DNA of 18,187 nt from an uncultured Candidatus Melainabacteria bacterium (GTDB taxonomy: Bacteria > Cyanobacteriota > Vampirovibrionia > LMEP-6097): contig CALBDR010000313.1 in NCBI GenBank assembly GCA_937927525.1, positions 1-18,187 of the forward strand, in the 5' to 3' direction. The position numbers and the translations under genes were made by a program. The notes beneath the pieces are model-generated. The model had not been told where the DNA came from, did no database searches, and saw only the letters and a program-made list of their open reading frames with translations. Within the stretch, counting starts at the first letter, position 1. Each line of letters opens with the position of its first letter. This document shows, piece after piece, positions 1 through 8,420 of the stretch.

Positions 1-124
1 AATTTTATTTCCTGCTGGGTCAAAACACTCGCCGCCTGGTGGAGGTGGTGGGTTAGTACCATCACATGGAATTTTATTTCCTGCTGGGTCAAAACACTCG
101 CCGCCTGGTGGAGGTGGTGGGTTA
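1..124 (-). repeat. 69-bp in-frame tandem repeat inside the surface-protein gene
   Basis: Positions 1-55 and 70-124 are identical over 55 bases, with a period of 69 bases (23 codons). Each unit encodes NPPPPPGGECFDPAGNKI, and PCDGT links the two copies. The perfect identity indicates recent duplication or homogenisation. The array may continue beyond the window edge, so its copy number is unknown. Confidence 0.95.
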
Positions 125-1488
125 TTTGGATCATGAGTACAGTTTGGATCTGTTGCTGGATCACAGTTTAATAAATCAGCAAATGGCTGAGGACCTTGAG
201 GACCGCCAGGACCGAAGTCAGGACCACCAGGACCAAAATCAGGACCACCTGGACCGAAGTCTTCAAAATCATCTCCAGGGAATGGTTGTGGGCCAAAAGA
301 AAACTCTTCTAATTTATGAAGCTCTGCTTCAGCAATTAGAACAGGGAATCCTTTTACTTTCATAGAACCTACAGCATTAGGCTTAGAGAACTTAGCTCTA
401 GCGAGCTCCATAGTAGCTCTAGTTGAAGCGTCTGAATGTTGAGTTTTAGGACCAGATAAACCTGTATCAAAAAATGCTACGAAATATTTATCTCCGAAGC
501 TTTTTGCATCAAATTCATTTTCATCCTCTTCATCATCGTTGTCTTCATCATCAAAATCTTCGTCATCAACATCATTTGCAGCGATAATCATATTAATAAT
601 GAAATCACCAATGATCTCTTCAAAGTTTGCGATTGATATGTCAAGTGAATCTTGAATATCAACAGCGAATTGTTGAATTAAAGTAGTTAAAGCATTGATT
701 TCGTCTGCTGTTAAGTTTGATAAACTGTCAGTGTTTTCTTGACACTCACGATAAATATACTCAGAGTAAGGATCGATATTAACTTCATCATCAGCTAAGA
801 AAGCTCTCATTTCGTTGCCATCTACCACGACTCTTAATACTAAATCTGGACCGAAGACTAAGCCTTCTGGCATTTCGATATTGTATTCACCGTTTGCGTT
901 TGTTGTAGTTCTTGCAATTACATCTCCGACTTGATTTCCGTTTTCATCAACTCTGATTAATTCTACTGTAACGTTAGTGGCTAAAACACCTCTATTTATA
1001 GTAGAAAATCTTCTGAGCGAAGAGCTAGAAGATCCAGGAACTGTTACTTGACCAGAAACATCTGTTGCACCTACTTCGATAGCAGCTTCAACAACAGCGT
1101 CTGAAAATCTAAAATTTTTCTTTAATTGTTTATTACCTCTGATTCTTAATTTGACATTTTTGTCTTTTTTGAATTTGTCAGGTTTTTTAAGTGTAAGTGT
1201 TATCGGCTCACTTACATCTACTACACCATCCGTATAAGGTAGTTCAATTACCTTAGGTGCATCACTTGAGAATAGTTTCTTAGGAAACTTGAGCTTCACT
1301 TTTAATGACCCAGATTTACCATCAATTTCTGAAGGGTTCTCATCTGTAGTTATGGTGAAAGTTTGACTCGGACTTGCGGTACTAAACCTAATATCAGCAG
1401 GTTCTGTAACGTATGTAGCAGCTGAAACAGTTAATGTGTTCAGTATAAATGCTAATGGCATTAGCATAGCTAATAGTTTTCGATTCAT
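1..1488 (-). CDS. Secreted surface protein with collagen-like and Cys-rich tandem repeats (partial, C-terminus outside window)
   Basis: The frame is open for 496 codons from the ATG at 1488 to the window edge, with no stop seen. A signal peptide is clear (residues 1-24: MNRK, a hydrophobic core, then TVSA). Residues about 25-250 look like beta-sandwich modules; about 155-250 resembles a carboxypeptidase-regulatory/Cna-B-like fold (VSGQV, NANGEYNIEMPEG). A very acidic Asp/Glu stretch lies at about 307-327. Collagen-like FGPGGPD repeats lie at about 408-431, followed by PPPPPGG plus CFDPAGNKIPC repeats from about 454 to the edge. The start at 1488 is chosen because GGGGAG lies about 12 bases upstream; an in-frame ATG at 1506 would add only MGRRKK. 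The domain order suggests an extracellular or cell-surface, possibly calcium-binding protein. Its exact function is not recognised. The gene is divergent from the HglS gene. Confidence 0.85.
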   Translation of the reverse strand, partial: MNRKLLAMLMPLAFILNTLTVSAATYVTEPADIRFSTASPSQTFTITTDENPSEIDGKSGSLKVKLKFPKKLFSSDAPKVIELPYTDGVVDVSEPITLTLKKPDKFKKDKNVKLRIRGNKQLKKNFRFSDAVVEAAIEVGATDVSGQVTVPGSSSSSLRRFSTINRGVLATNVTVELIRVDENGNQVGDVIARTTTNANGEYNIEMPEGLVFGPDLVLRVVVDGNEMRAFLADDEVNIDPYSEYIYRECQENTDSLSNLTADEINALTTLIQQFAVDIQDSLDISIANFEEIIGDFIINMIIAANDVDDEDFDDEDNDDEEDENEFDAKSFGDKYFVAFFDTGLSGPKTQHSDASTRATMELARAKFSKPNAVGSMKVKGFPVLIAEAELHKLEEFSFGPQPFPGDDFEDFGPGGPDFGPGGPDFGPGGPQGPQPFADLLNCDPATDPNCTHDPNNPPPPPGGECFDPAGNKIPCDGTNPPPPPGGECFDPAGNKI

Positions 1489-1595
1489 CTTTTTTCTTCT
1501 CCCCATCTAATCTATCGACAAGATCTCTTATGTCTGAACCAGTATTTAGGTCATTTCTTAATTAAATTCATTCGCCTATCCCCCTTTCTTAATTG

Positions 1596-1626
1596 TTAAA
1601 AATTAAGTATATGCGTAAAATATAAT
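1596..1626 (+). promoter_or_regulatory. Possible promoter for the rightward HglS gene
   Basis: A perfect TATAAT lies at 1621-1626, 42 bases before the ATG at 1669. The best -35 candidate, TTAAAA at 1596-1601, is poor and sits 19 bases away. In such AT-rich DNA a TATAAT match is weak evidence by itself. The 180-base divergent intergenic region must hold promoters for both flanking genes. No clear Shine-Dalgarno precedes the ATG at 1669. Confidence 0.25.
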
Positions 1627-1668
1627 TAGTAAAACTTTTTAGGTTATGAGAATCATACTTATAAAAAT

Positions 1669-3147
1669 ATGAACAAAGACAATATGCCCATTCAAAATAA
1701 TTTCTACCCCCGGAATTCCCTTAGGTCTGATTTTGCAATTGCAATGTCACAGATGTACAGAGAAGAAGTGCCACTGTATAAGGATTTATTAGATGTTGTC
1801 GAAACAATAAATACAGAATTAATTAATTCTAATGAAATAGTAGAAGAAGGTATTACTGATTTATCAAGAATAAATTTAGAGAGACATGGTGCTATTAGAC
1901 TCGGAAGTAAGGAAGAATTAAATTCAATATCTAGGCTTTTTAATGTTTTAGGTATGGAGCCAGTAGGATACTATGACTTAAGTATTGCTGATTTACCTGT
2001 TCACTCCACTGTCTTTAGACCTGTAAAGCGCGATGATTTGAAAGAAAATCCTTTTAGGATCTTTTGCTCAGTTTTAAGACCTGAGCTTTTAGATTCTGAG
2101 ATACAAGAAAGAGTAAAAGAAGTTATAGCTAGTAGAAGTATTGTTAGTGAAAAGTGCCTTAGCTTAATTGCTAAATTTGAAGAAGAGGCAGGCCTTAATG
2201 AAAATGATTCAAAAGAGTTTGTTAAAGAGGCTTTAGAAACTTTTAGATGGCATAAAAAAGCGAAGATTAGTAAAGGCTTTTATAAAGAGTTATTATCGAT
2301 AAATTCTTTACTAGCAGACATCGTGGCTTTTAAAGGTCCTCACATTAATCATTTAACACCAAGGGTGCTTGATATAGATCTTTTATATAAGAGAATGTCT
2401 GAAAAAGGTATTAATATGACTGCTACCATTCAAGGCCCACCTCGCAGGAAAATCCCAATACTACTTCGCCAGACTTCTTTTCGTGCTTTAAATGAAGAAA
2501 TCTTCTTTCCTGATCTTGAGGGCTCGGAATTACTCGGTACTCACAGGGCAAGATTTGGTGAAATTGAAAAAAGAGGTGCAGCTTTGACACCTAAAGGTTT
2601 GGGACTTTATAACGAACTTTTAAATAAAGTTTTAATTGAAGTTAAACAAAGTGACTCTAATTACCTTGAAAAGCTTACTGAGTTTTTTGAAGCTTTCCCT
2701 GATGATATTGAATCTTTAGTTAAAGAGGCTTTAGTTTACTTTTCTGTTGTTATAGATGATGATACTGCTAATTTAAAAACTAAACTTGAAAAAATTCCAC
2801 AAATAAGTCAGCAAATTAATATGATCCAAGATTTATTAGAAAAAGATTCTGCTTATATTTTCAAGCCTGAGTTTCTCGAAATACTTCTATCCCTTAAATT
2901 TGCAGGGCTAATAAACATAGAGTTACTGACTTATGAAGATTTCTTACCAGTGAGTGCTGCTGGTATTTTTAAATCAAATATTGTCGAAGGTGGTTACGTT
3001 AAAGCTAAAGAAGGTCAGGAAATAAGCTCTCAAGAAGATCTTGAAAAGGCTTTAGCTAAGAAAATTCTTGATCCTTTTAAAGATTATGAAGCTGAATCTT
3101 TGGCTAGTATTAAAGCTGGATTAGAAAAGATTTCTAGCTTACTATAA
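1669..3147 (+). CDS. hglS: 2-oxoadipate dioxygenase/decarboxylase (HglS/YdcJ, DUF1338 family)
   Basis: At 492 residues it matches the length and layout of DUF1338 proteins. Characterised members are Fe(II) enzymes converting 2-oxoadipate to D-2-hydroxyglutarate with O2 and loss of CO2, a step of lysine catabolism. The conserved blocks are visible: ERHGAIR (H73, R77), GPHINHLTPR (H225/H228) and ARFGEIEKRG (E298). By position and spacing H73, H228 and E298 fit the family's two-His-one-Glu metal site, and R77 the substrate arginine. No signal peptide is present, so it is cytoplasmic. It ends 3 bases before the glycosyltransferase start, suggesting co-transcription. No other lysine-catabolism gene is in the window. 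The family assignment is firm; the exact substrate here is inferred from the family. Confidence 0.88.
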   Translation: MNKDNMPIQNNFYPRNSLRSDFAIAMSQMYREEVPLYKDLLDVVETINTELINSNEIVEEGITDLSRINLERHGAIRLGSKEELNSISRLFNVLGMEPVGYYDLSIADLPVHSTVFRPVKRDDLKENPFRIFCSVLRPELLDSEIQERVKEVIASRSIVSEKCLSLIAKFEEEAGLNENDSKEFVKEALETFRWHKKAKISKGFYKELLSINSLLADIVAFKGPHINHLTPRVLDIDLLYKRMSEKGINMTATIQGPPRRKIPILLRQTSFRALNEEIFFPDLEGSELLGTHRARFGEIEKRGAALTPKGLGLYNELLNKVLIEVKQSDSNYLEKLTEFFEAFPDDIESLVKEALVYFSVVIDDDTANLKTKLEKIPQISQQINMIQDLLEKDSAYIFKPEFLEILLSLKFAGLINIELLTYEDFLPVSAAGIFKSNIVEGGYVKAKEGQEISSQEDLEKALAKKILDPFKDYEAESLASIKAGLEKISSLL

Positions 3148-3150
3148 ATC

Positions 3151-4677
3151 ATGATTTCTTTTTTTCAAAAACTTAGTAAAGAGCAAAGGAATTATTCTTT
3201 AATTCTTTTCTATGTACTCTTATACTATTTTTTTCGTTTGACTTGTTCACCTTATTTAGACTGGGACGAGGCTGAACAGTTTGTTTTAGCTCAAAGTTTT
3301 GATTTTGGTGATGCTCACCAAGCTCCGCTCTATAGCTGGATTACGAAGAGTTTGTCTTTGGTTTTTGGCTATGGAACTACTGTTATCGTTTCTGTAAGGT
3401 ATATTTGTCTATTGGGTTTTTTATATTATTTATATAAAGCAATAAGAATTTTCCATGATGAAGATGATTCCTTACTTTGCTTAAATTCAATACTGGCTTT
3501 GGTTTTAACTTATGGTTATGTCATTAATTTTAAGCTTACCCACTCTGTTTTAGTCTTTGCTTGTGCAAGTTTCTGTTTCTATAGCTACCTGAAATTACTG
3601 TGTGTGAATGAATCTATTCGTAACTATATCTTGTTTGCTCTCAGTATTGCCTTCGGTATGCTAGCTAAATTTAATTTCGTTTTTCTGGTTTTATCTTTGA
3701 TTGCAGGTTCAATGTTTACATCTAGAGCAAGAGCTTTGCTCTTTAATCTAAAGTCATTATTAAGTGTCTTTATCGTCAGTGCTCTAATTAGTCCTTATTA
3801 TCTATGGCTTTTAAATCAAGGTAATGAAGCTAAAGCATATTTGAGCTCACGAAGTGCTATTGGAAACTCTGACTATAACTATATTTTTAATTTGTTTAAG
3901 TTGTTTTTTAGTGCTCTAAGCCCTGTTCTAATTTATATTTTGGTTTTTACTTTAATTCTAACTATTTTATTTTTCACTAAAAAACTGCAATTCAAGTCAG
4001 ATTTTAAAAACTTGAGAGTTGAAAAAGAACTGATTTATATAAGCTTGGCTTCTTATATAATACCAGTGTCGATTTTCCTCTTTAATAAAGCAGCTAAGCT
4101 TGCTGGTGGTTGGCTTGCTGTAACACACTTCATTTTTGTGATTGTGATGTTTACTCTATGTATAGCTTTCCTTGATAGGAGTTTAAAAAAAAGACTACTC
4201 TATATATTTCTAACAATTAATATCGCCTTCTTTATTATCAAAGCTTCATGGATTTTAGTTCCTGATATTCACCCTAGGGTTCATAGACTAAATATTCCAT
4301 ATCAAATCTTTAATCAAAAAATTGCAAAAATAATAGACTCTAATCCGTATATTTTTAAAATTTGTGATGATCAGATTGTTTCAGCAAATTTGAATAACAT
4401 AAATAACAGTAATGACTTCCTTATTCTAAATACAAGAAAGGAAATTTTCAGATTTATTGATGATAATAGAGGGTCACCTATATTACTGATTTTAAATAGG
4501 TTTAATTTAAAACAAAAATTTATTAATAAGCTAGAAGCCAAGTTCGCAAGTGGAAAGATTCTATATGAATCACAGGGCTATACTGAGTTATATCTCCACT
4601 CTAAGAAAAAAAAGCATAAGCTAAAAGTTTACTTAATAAAATTTCATGATGATCCTCACTTTCATAATTCAACATAA
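3151..4677 (+). CDS. GT39/ArnT-like integral membrane glycosyltransferase
   Basis: This 508-residue protein has roughly ten hydrophobic segments. In the first extracytoplasmic loop it carries the acidic motif typical of GT-C lipid-linked-sugar transferases (YLDWDEAEQF, D37/D39/E40), followed by GDAHQAPLYSW. Family members (PMT_2/ArnT/GT39) transfer sugars from polyprenyl-phosphate donors to lipids or proteins at the outer face of the inner membrane. The C-terminal 110 or so residues look soluble and end in a Lys-rich tail. Donor and acceptor cannot be told from sequence. The start, 3 bases after the hglS stop, has no clear Shine-Dalgarno, which fits translational coupling. A 71-base gap follows before the next gene. 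Confidence 0.8.
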   Translation: MISFFQKLSKEQRNYSLILFYVLLYYFFRLTCSPYLDWDEAEQFVLAQSFDFGDAHQAPLYSWITKSLSLVFGYGTTVIVSVRYICLLGFLYYLYKAIRIFHDEDDSLLCLNSILALVLTYGYVINFKLTHSVLVFACASFCFYSYLKLLCVNESIRNYILFALSIAFGMLAKFNFVFLVLSLIAGSMFTSRARALLFNLKSLLSVFIVSALISPYYLWLLNQGNEAKAYLSSRSAIGNSDYNYIFNLFKLFFSALSPVLIYILVFTLILTILFFTKKLQFKSDFKNLRVEKELIYISLASYIIPVSIFLFNKAAKLAGGWLAVTHFIFVIVMFTLCIAFLDRSLKKRLLYIFLTINIAFFIIKASWILVPDIHPRVHRLNIPYQIFNQKIAKIIDSNPYIFKICDDQIVSANLNNINNSNDFLILNTRKEIFRFIDDNRGSPILLILNRFNLKQKFINKLEAKFASGKILYESQGYTELYLHSKKKKHKLKVYLIKFHDDPHFHNST

Positions 4678-4748
4678 TTACTAATAAATTTATAAAAGTA
4701 AGAGATAATGGGTAAATAAATAAAGTAGGTAGGTACTGGGAAAATTTA

Positions 4749-6800
4749 ATGCAACCAATTCTTCAAGACAAAAATGCATTAGCTAGACAAATTTATGATG
4801 AGCTGAGAGCCATCATTAACACTGACATCATTAAGCTTGATGCCAAGCATCAAGAGACTTTTAATAAAATAAAATACTTATATAGTTATACTGGTAAGTA
4901 TCCATATAAACCTGAAGGTGTTATTAGTAAATTTGATGATATTCTATCTGTAAATACTCTCAATCAGATGGAAATGGAGCAGAGAGAAATAATACTTGAT
5001 GCTTTGTTATATTCAACCCAGGCTAGGCTTTTTGCTTCGGAATTCAGTCCAGAAGAGGCTGTCCTTGATTTAAAAGAGCATAGCTTTCATTACTATATAT
5101 ATAACGACTTTTTTAAAGACCCTAAGCCACATTATGGAGCTGCTGATTTAGAGGAGATCATTAATGACCTCGCTAATGAAAAGAAAATTTTTGATTTTAA
5201 AACTGACCCTAAGACAGGTTTAATAGCTACCGGAGAAGGTGCTAATTCTGATCTTAGATGGCAATACAATGCAGATAGTTGTATTCATGGTCTTTGGCAA
5301 AAGCATAATGATCCATTTAGTTGGAGAAAATCAATGATCATTAATGCAGCTGCTATTAATAATCCTGAAATTTTTTCGACGGTTCATAAAATCGCTCGTG
5401 ATCCAGATTGGTACAGAAGAGCTCATGAAGATCAAGATATTCTAAGTAGAGGAATTGCTGATGCCTTTGATCCTAAAACCGTAAATATCAGTAGCTTCGG
5501 TTCACCTATAGTCAGAGACATAAAGATTAAAGAGAGTAAAACACCTAAAAGAGTTGTATCTGCTGCAATTTTTTTACTATCTATTCTTGAAACTTTAGAA
5601 GCTGGTATTAATAGTGAAGAATGGGGCTTTGATTATGGTGCAGATTTTAATGAACAGAATCGTGAAATAGTTTTTAAAGCGATTTTTAATTTGATCACAT
5701 TCTTAATGAGTATAAATTGGAATGTTAGACATAATTTATACGATGCAAATTCACCTACTTCTAGCATGTGGGGAGAAATTGTTTATTGGGAAGGAGCTAG
5801 TTTAGATACAGCGTATACAGCTTTAGCTTTGGAAAAATTCTGTACCTTAGTCTTTGCTGAACAATATTCAGAAACTACGGCTATTGTTGATTTGAAAAAA
5901 TCAGTTAATGAATATATAGGTGATTTACCTTTCTATGCGAATTGTTTAAATGAATCATATGTAAGAATGTTAATTCAAGCCTGCACATCTAAGATTTATG
6001 AATGGGTAGTTAAACCTATACTTTATGAACACACTCATGCAATTCATAATGAAGAGAATAAATTAGATTCAGCCCTTGCTTTACTTGCAGCTTCAGATTA
6101 TAGATTCTCTGAAGATGTTTTTCTAGATGCTGAAATTAGATCAAAAATCGTTCAATTCTTGCATAATGGTTTAGCTGATGGGCATGGCATGAAACGCTAT
6201 ACTCGTTTTTCAAGAGAGGACTATGTTACTGGTAATAATGTTAAAATTTTTGACAGTTATTTGAATTTAAATGATTATATTGCGACCCATTTAACGCCAC
6301 TTGCTCAAATTATTCTTAATCAAAAGCCAGAAGTTACGCAAATTACTCCTAGGTTCTTCTCTACTACAGAATTTACTAAAAGACAAAAACTTGCTAAGCC
6401 AGAGTATGCTGCTCAGTGGAGCCTAGGTCCTACTGCAGCTATACAAGCACTAGCAAAAGCTAAGATGAAACTAGTTGCTCATATTAAAAAAATTAAAATT
6501 GCGCCACCTGAAACAGAAGCTAAATTAAAAGAAATTGATACAATGCTAGCTCATTTTATAAACCATAGTTTAGCTTCGATTGCTGGTATGAAAGATATTG
6601 ATATGTTGAGAGCTGATGGTTCTGAGCTTCCTAATAGATACAATGTAATGGAATCATACCAGGCAGTTTCTGATTTATCAGGAAAAGTAAAATGGCTCCC
6701 AGGTGTAAATACTAGATCCTGGACATTGGCTCAGCTTTATGATGGTTTGCATCTTGCACTTAAAGCTGAAAAAGAGTTAAGATCAATTAGTAATTCTTAA
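4749..6800 (+). CDS. 683-residue protein with GH15/phosphorylase-kinase-like features
   Basis: A long soluble protein without signal peptide, mostly alpha-helical in appearance and rich in Trp and Tyr. Several blocks recall (alpha/alpha)6-barrel proteins of the glucoamylase/phosphorylase-kinase (GH15) group: LRWQYNADSCIHGLW (about 169-183), MWGEIVYWEGASLDTAY (about 340-356, like the WEE segment), GMKRYTRFSREDY (about 478-490) and AAQWSLGPTAAIQALAKAK. If right, it would act on alpha-glucans or be a non-catalytic relative. Catalytic glutamates cannot be assigned safely (E343 and E348 are candidates). GGGA about 8 bases before the ATG may be its ribosome binding site. It ends one base before the next ATG, so the two genes are surely linked in expression. 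This is a resemblance call, not a firm one. Confidence 0.45.
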   Translation: MQPILQDKNALARQIYDELRAIINTDIIKLDAKHQETFNKIKYLYSYTGKYPYKPEGVISKFDDILSVNTLNQMEMEQREIILDALLYSTQARLFASEFSPEEAVLDLKEHSFHYYIYNDFFKDPKPHYGAADLEEIINDLANEKKIFDFKTDPKTGLIATGEGANSDLRWQYNADSCIHGLWQKHNDPFSWRKSMIINAAAINNPEIFSTVHKIARDPDWYRRAHEDQDILSRGIADAFDPKTVNISSFGSPIVRDIKIKESKTPKRVVSAAIFLLSILETLEAGINSEEWGFDYGADFNEQNREIVFKAIFNLITFLMSINWNVRHNLYDANSPTSSMWGEIVYWEGASLDTAYTALALEKFCTLVFAEQYSETTAIVDLKKSVNEYIGDLPFYANCLNESYVRMLIQACTSKIYEWVVKPILYEHTHAIHNEENKLDSALALLAASDYRFSEDVFLDAEIRSKIVQFLHNGLADGHGMKRYTRFSREDYVTGNNVKIFDSYLNLNDYIATHLTPLAQIILNQKPEVTQITPRFFSTTEFTKRQKLAKPEYAAQWSLGPTAAIQALAKAKMKLVAHIKKIKIAPPETEAKLKEIDTMLAHFINHSLASIAGMKDIDMLRADGSELPNRYNVMESYQAVSDLSGKVKWLPGVNTRSWTLAQLYDGLHLALKAEKELRSISNS

Positions 6801-6801
6801 C

Positions 6802-7326
6802 ATGAAATTTTTAAAATTAACTTTTGTTCTACTTCTGTTGTTTTCAAATTTTAAGGTCTACGCTCAAACTTTAGATTTATATACTATAAATCAAGCTCAG
6901 GCTCTTGAAAAAAGCCTGGAAATAAAATATAGCTATAGAAAAGCCAAGAATACTGAAGTGGATTTCGAAAAATTCAAAAGTATTATTTCGGGTTTGGAAA
7001 ATTCAAACCTAAAGGAAGCATATATGGCAGCTCAGACTATGCTAAGCAGTAAGTTTAAGAAAAATCCTTTTTCTAAAATAAGTAATTTTAAAAAAGGTAG
7101 AGAAAAGCTTGAAGAATTATTCCTGGATTATTCTAACTCGCTCGAGTTAAGGTATATTCGCCTGGCTGTTCAATTGAATACTCCTGCTCTTCTTAGTTAT
7201 AGAGACAATATAGAAGAAGATAAGAATTTTATACTTAATGAAATTAAGACAAGTAAAATATTAGCAGCAGACATTAAAACTTATTTACTAGACTTTTTAA
7301 GAAGGTATGAATTAATAAATTCATAG
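6802..7326 (+). CDS. Small secreted protein of unknown function
   Basis: This 174-residue protein starts with a clear signal peptide (MKFLKLTFVLLLLFSNFKVYA, cleavage likely after YAQ or YA). The mature part is helical and charged, with no Cys or metal motif. Features include ISGLENSNLKEAYMAAQTML (about 53-72) and SYRDNIEEDKNFI (about 132-144), which recalls short conserved hypothetical secreted proteins. The ATG lies one base after the preceding stop, so it is probably co-translated with the 683-residue protein. Its last 46 bases overlap the end of the convergent lycopene cyclase gene. The function is not recognised. Confidence 0.75.
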   Translation: MKFLKLTFVLLLLFSNFKVYAQTLDLYTINQAQALEKSLEIKYSYRKAKNTEVDFEKFKSIISGLENSNLKEAYMAAQTMLSSKFKKNPFSKISNFKKGREKLEELFLDYSNSLELRYIRLAVQLNTPALLSYRDNIEEDKNFILNEIKTSKILAADIKTYLLDFLRRYELINS

Positions 7327-7976
7327 AGATAGATATTCCATACTAATAGGAGAAAGCCGTAAAAGAAGTCATCATAAGGGATTGAAAAAAATCTTATGCC
7401 TAGGTTTTCTGTATCGTTGTACCAGACAACAGGTTCTTGGAAGGCTATTCCAGTAAGTAAGCCATTTACTATAAAAAAGCCTGGGAAAATAAACAAACAA
7501 GATAAATAAAATTTACCCAAGTTAAAGTTTTTCCTTAAAAAAAATAATGAAGCTGCTACTAGTGAGAAAGTCCATGAGCTATAAAATTTGCCTATGTTGA
7601 AAACCATTGCTAAAAAGGAAATAGCGATTAAAGTTGTAGATATACCCTGTGAAATTTTCTCATTGATTTGTTTTTTGAAGAAATATTTAACTACTTCGTA
7701 TGTAAATATGCAAGTATAAGGGGTACAGATAAAGAATAAAACTTCTTCTATTGGTAAGTTGAATACTTTAATGCCAGTCAGGTACTTATCAGTAAAACCC
7801 CAAATTCCTATTTTAGTAAAGAATATATCCCAGGCTATAAATGGGATTGCCACTATAGTAATAGCTAAAAAGGCAGCTCTAAGATTTTTATGGATATTGA
7901 GCCTTTTATCAAAACTAAATATTATTGGAATTAAAACGCTTAGAATATTTATTAATAAATAGGTGTAATTAAGCAT
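7281..7976 (-). CDS. crtY: Lycopene cyclase, fused CrtYc-CrtYd (carotenoid) type
   Basis: This 231-residue integral membrane protein consists of two related halves of about three helices each, as in fused CrtYc/CrtYd cyclases of Bacteroidota and related to fungal CarRA. First-half motifs are AWDIFFTKIGIWGF and NLPIEEVLFF (about 73-82); the second half carries FSIPYDDFFYGFLLL (about 197-211). The family closes the ends of lycopene to make beta-carotene (and gamma-carotene) in the membrane. The ATG overlaps the crtZ stop by 8 bases, so it is translated from the same message just after the hydroxylase. The 3' end overlaps the convergent secreted gene by 46 bases. No phytoene synthase or desaturase is in the window, so those steps must be encoded elsewhere. 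Confidence 0.88.
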   Translation of the reverse strand: MLNYTYLLINILSVLIPIIFSFDKRLNIHKNLRAAFLAITIVAIPFIAWDIFFTKIGIWGFTDKYLTGIKVFNLPIEEVLFFICTPYTCIFTYEVVKYFFKKQINEKISQGISTTLIAISFLAMVFNIGKFYSSWTFSLVAASLFFLRKNFNLGKFYLSCLFIFPGFFIVNGLLTGIAFQEPVVWYNDTENLGIRFFSIPYDDFFYGFLLLVWNIYLYEFINSYLLKKSSK

Positions 7977-8418
7977 TAAACTCCGATTTGAAGTACTTCA
8001 TAGGTACCCATAACATTCCAAAATTAGTACTTCCATCTTTATCAAGACAACTGTGATGATCCTTATGAGCTCTAAGTAAGGCTCTTAGATATTTATTGTC
8101 GATTTGATCTAAAAGTTTTAAACGTCTATGAATATAGACTTCATGAACCCAAAAATAACTAAAACCATATGCTGTAATACCTAAGCCGATGCTGATAGCA
8201 AAGTAATTTTGTAATAAGATTCCACCTATAATTAGAGACATTGCAGGAAATGCAAAGATTAAAAAGAAAATATCATTTTTTTCAAAGAAGCCAGGTTCTT
8301 TTCTATGGTGATCAGCATGAAAGTACCACATTAAGCCATGCATGAGAAAGCGATGTGCCATATTTGCAGCAAATTCCATAGCAATGAAAGTGCATAAAAA
8401 TACTAATAAATAGTACAT
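7969..8418 (-). CDS. crtZ: Beta-carotene hydroxylase (CrtZ type, fatty-acid-hydroxylase superfamily)
   Basis: 149 residues, the usual CrtZ length, with three to four membrane helices. All histidine boxes of the di-iron site are present: HRFLMH (H22, H27), HADHH (H34, H37, H38), HEVYIH (H92, H97) and HKDHH (H118, H121, H122). The family adds 3-hydroxyl groups to beta-carotene rings, giving zeaxanthin. It lies between the sensor kinase and crtY: its ATG is two bases after the restored kinase stop, and its stop overlaps the crtY start. With the adjacent cyclase the predicted product is a dihydroxylated bicyclic carotenoid. No sign of damage. Confidence 0.92.
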   Translation of the reverse strand: MYYLLVFLCTFIAMEFAANMAHRFLMHGLMWYFHADHHRKEPGFFEKNDIFFLIFAFPAMSLIIGGILLQNYFAISIGLGITAYGFSYFWVHEVYIHRRLKLLDQIDNKYLRALLRAHKDHHSCLDKDGSTNFGMLWVPMKYFKSEFNA

Positions 8419-8420
8419 GT

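Noticed and set aside
1..124. Direct repeats considered as the start of a CRISPR array.
   Set aside because: The repeats are in frame, 55 bases long with only 14 bases between them, and encode a conserved peptide unit.
66..365. Rightward open frame of 99 codons rich in Asp, Gln and His.
   Set aside because: It is the antisense shadow of the collagen-like and Cys-repeat region of the leftward surface-protein gene; its composition mirrors those repeats.
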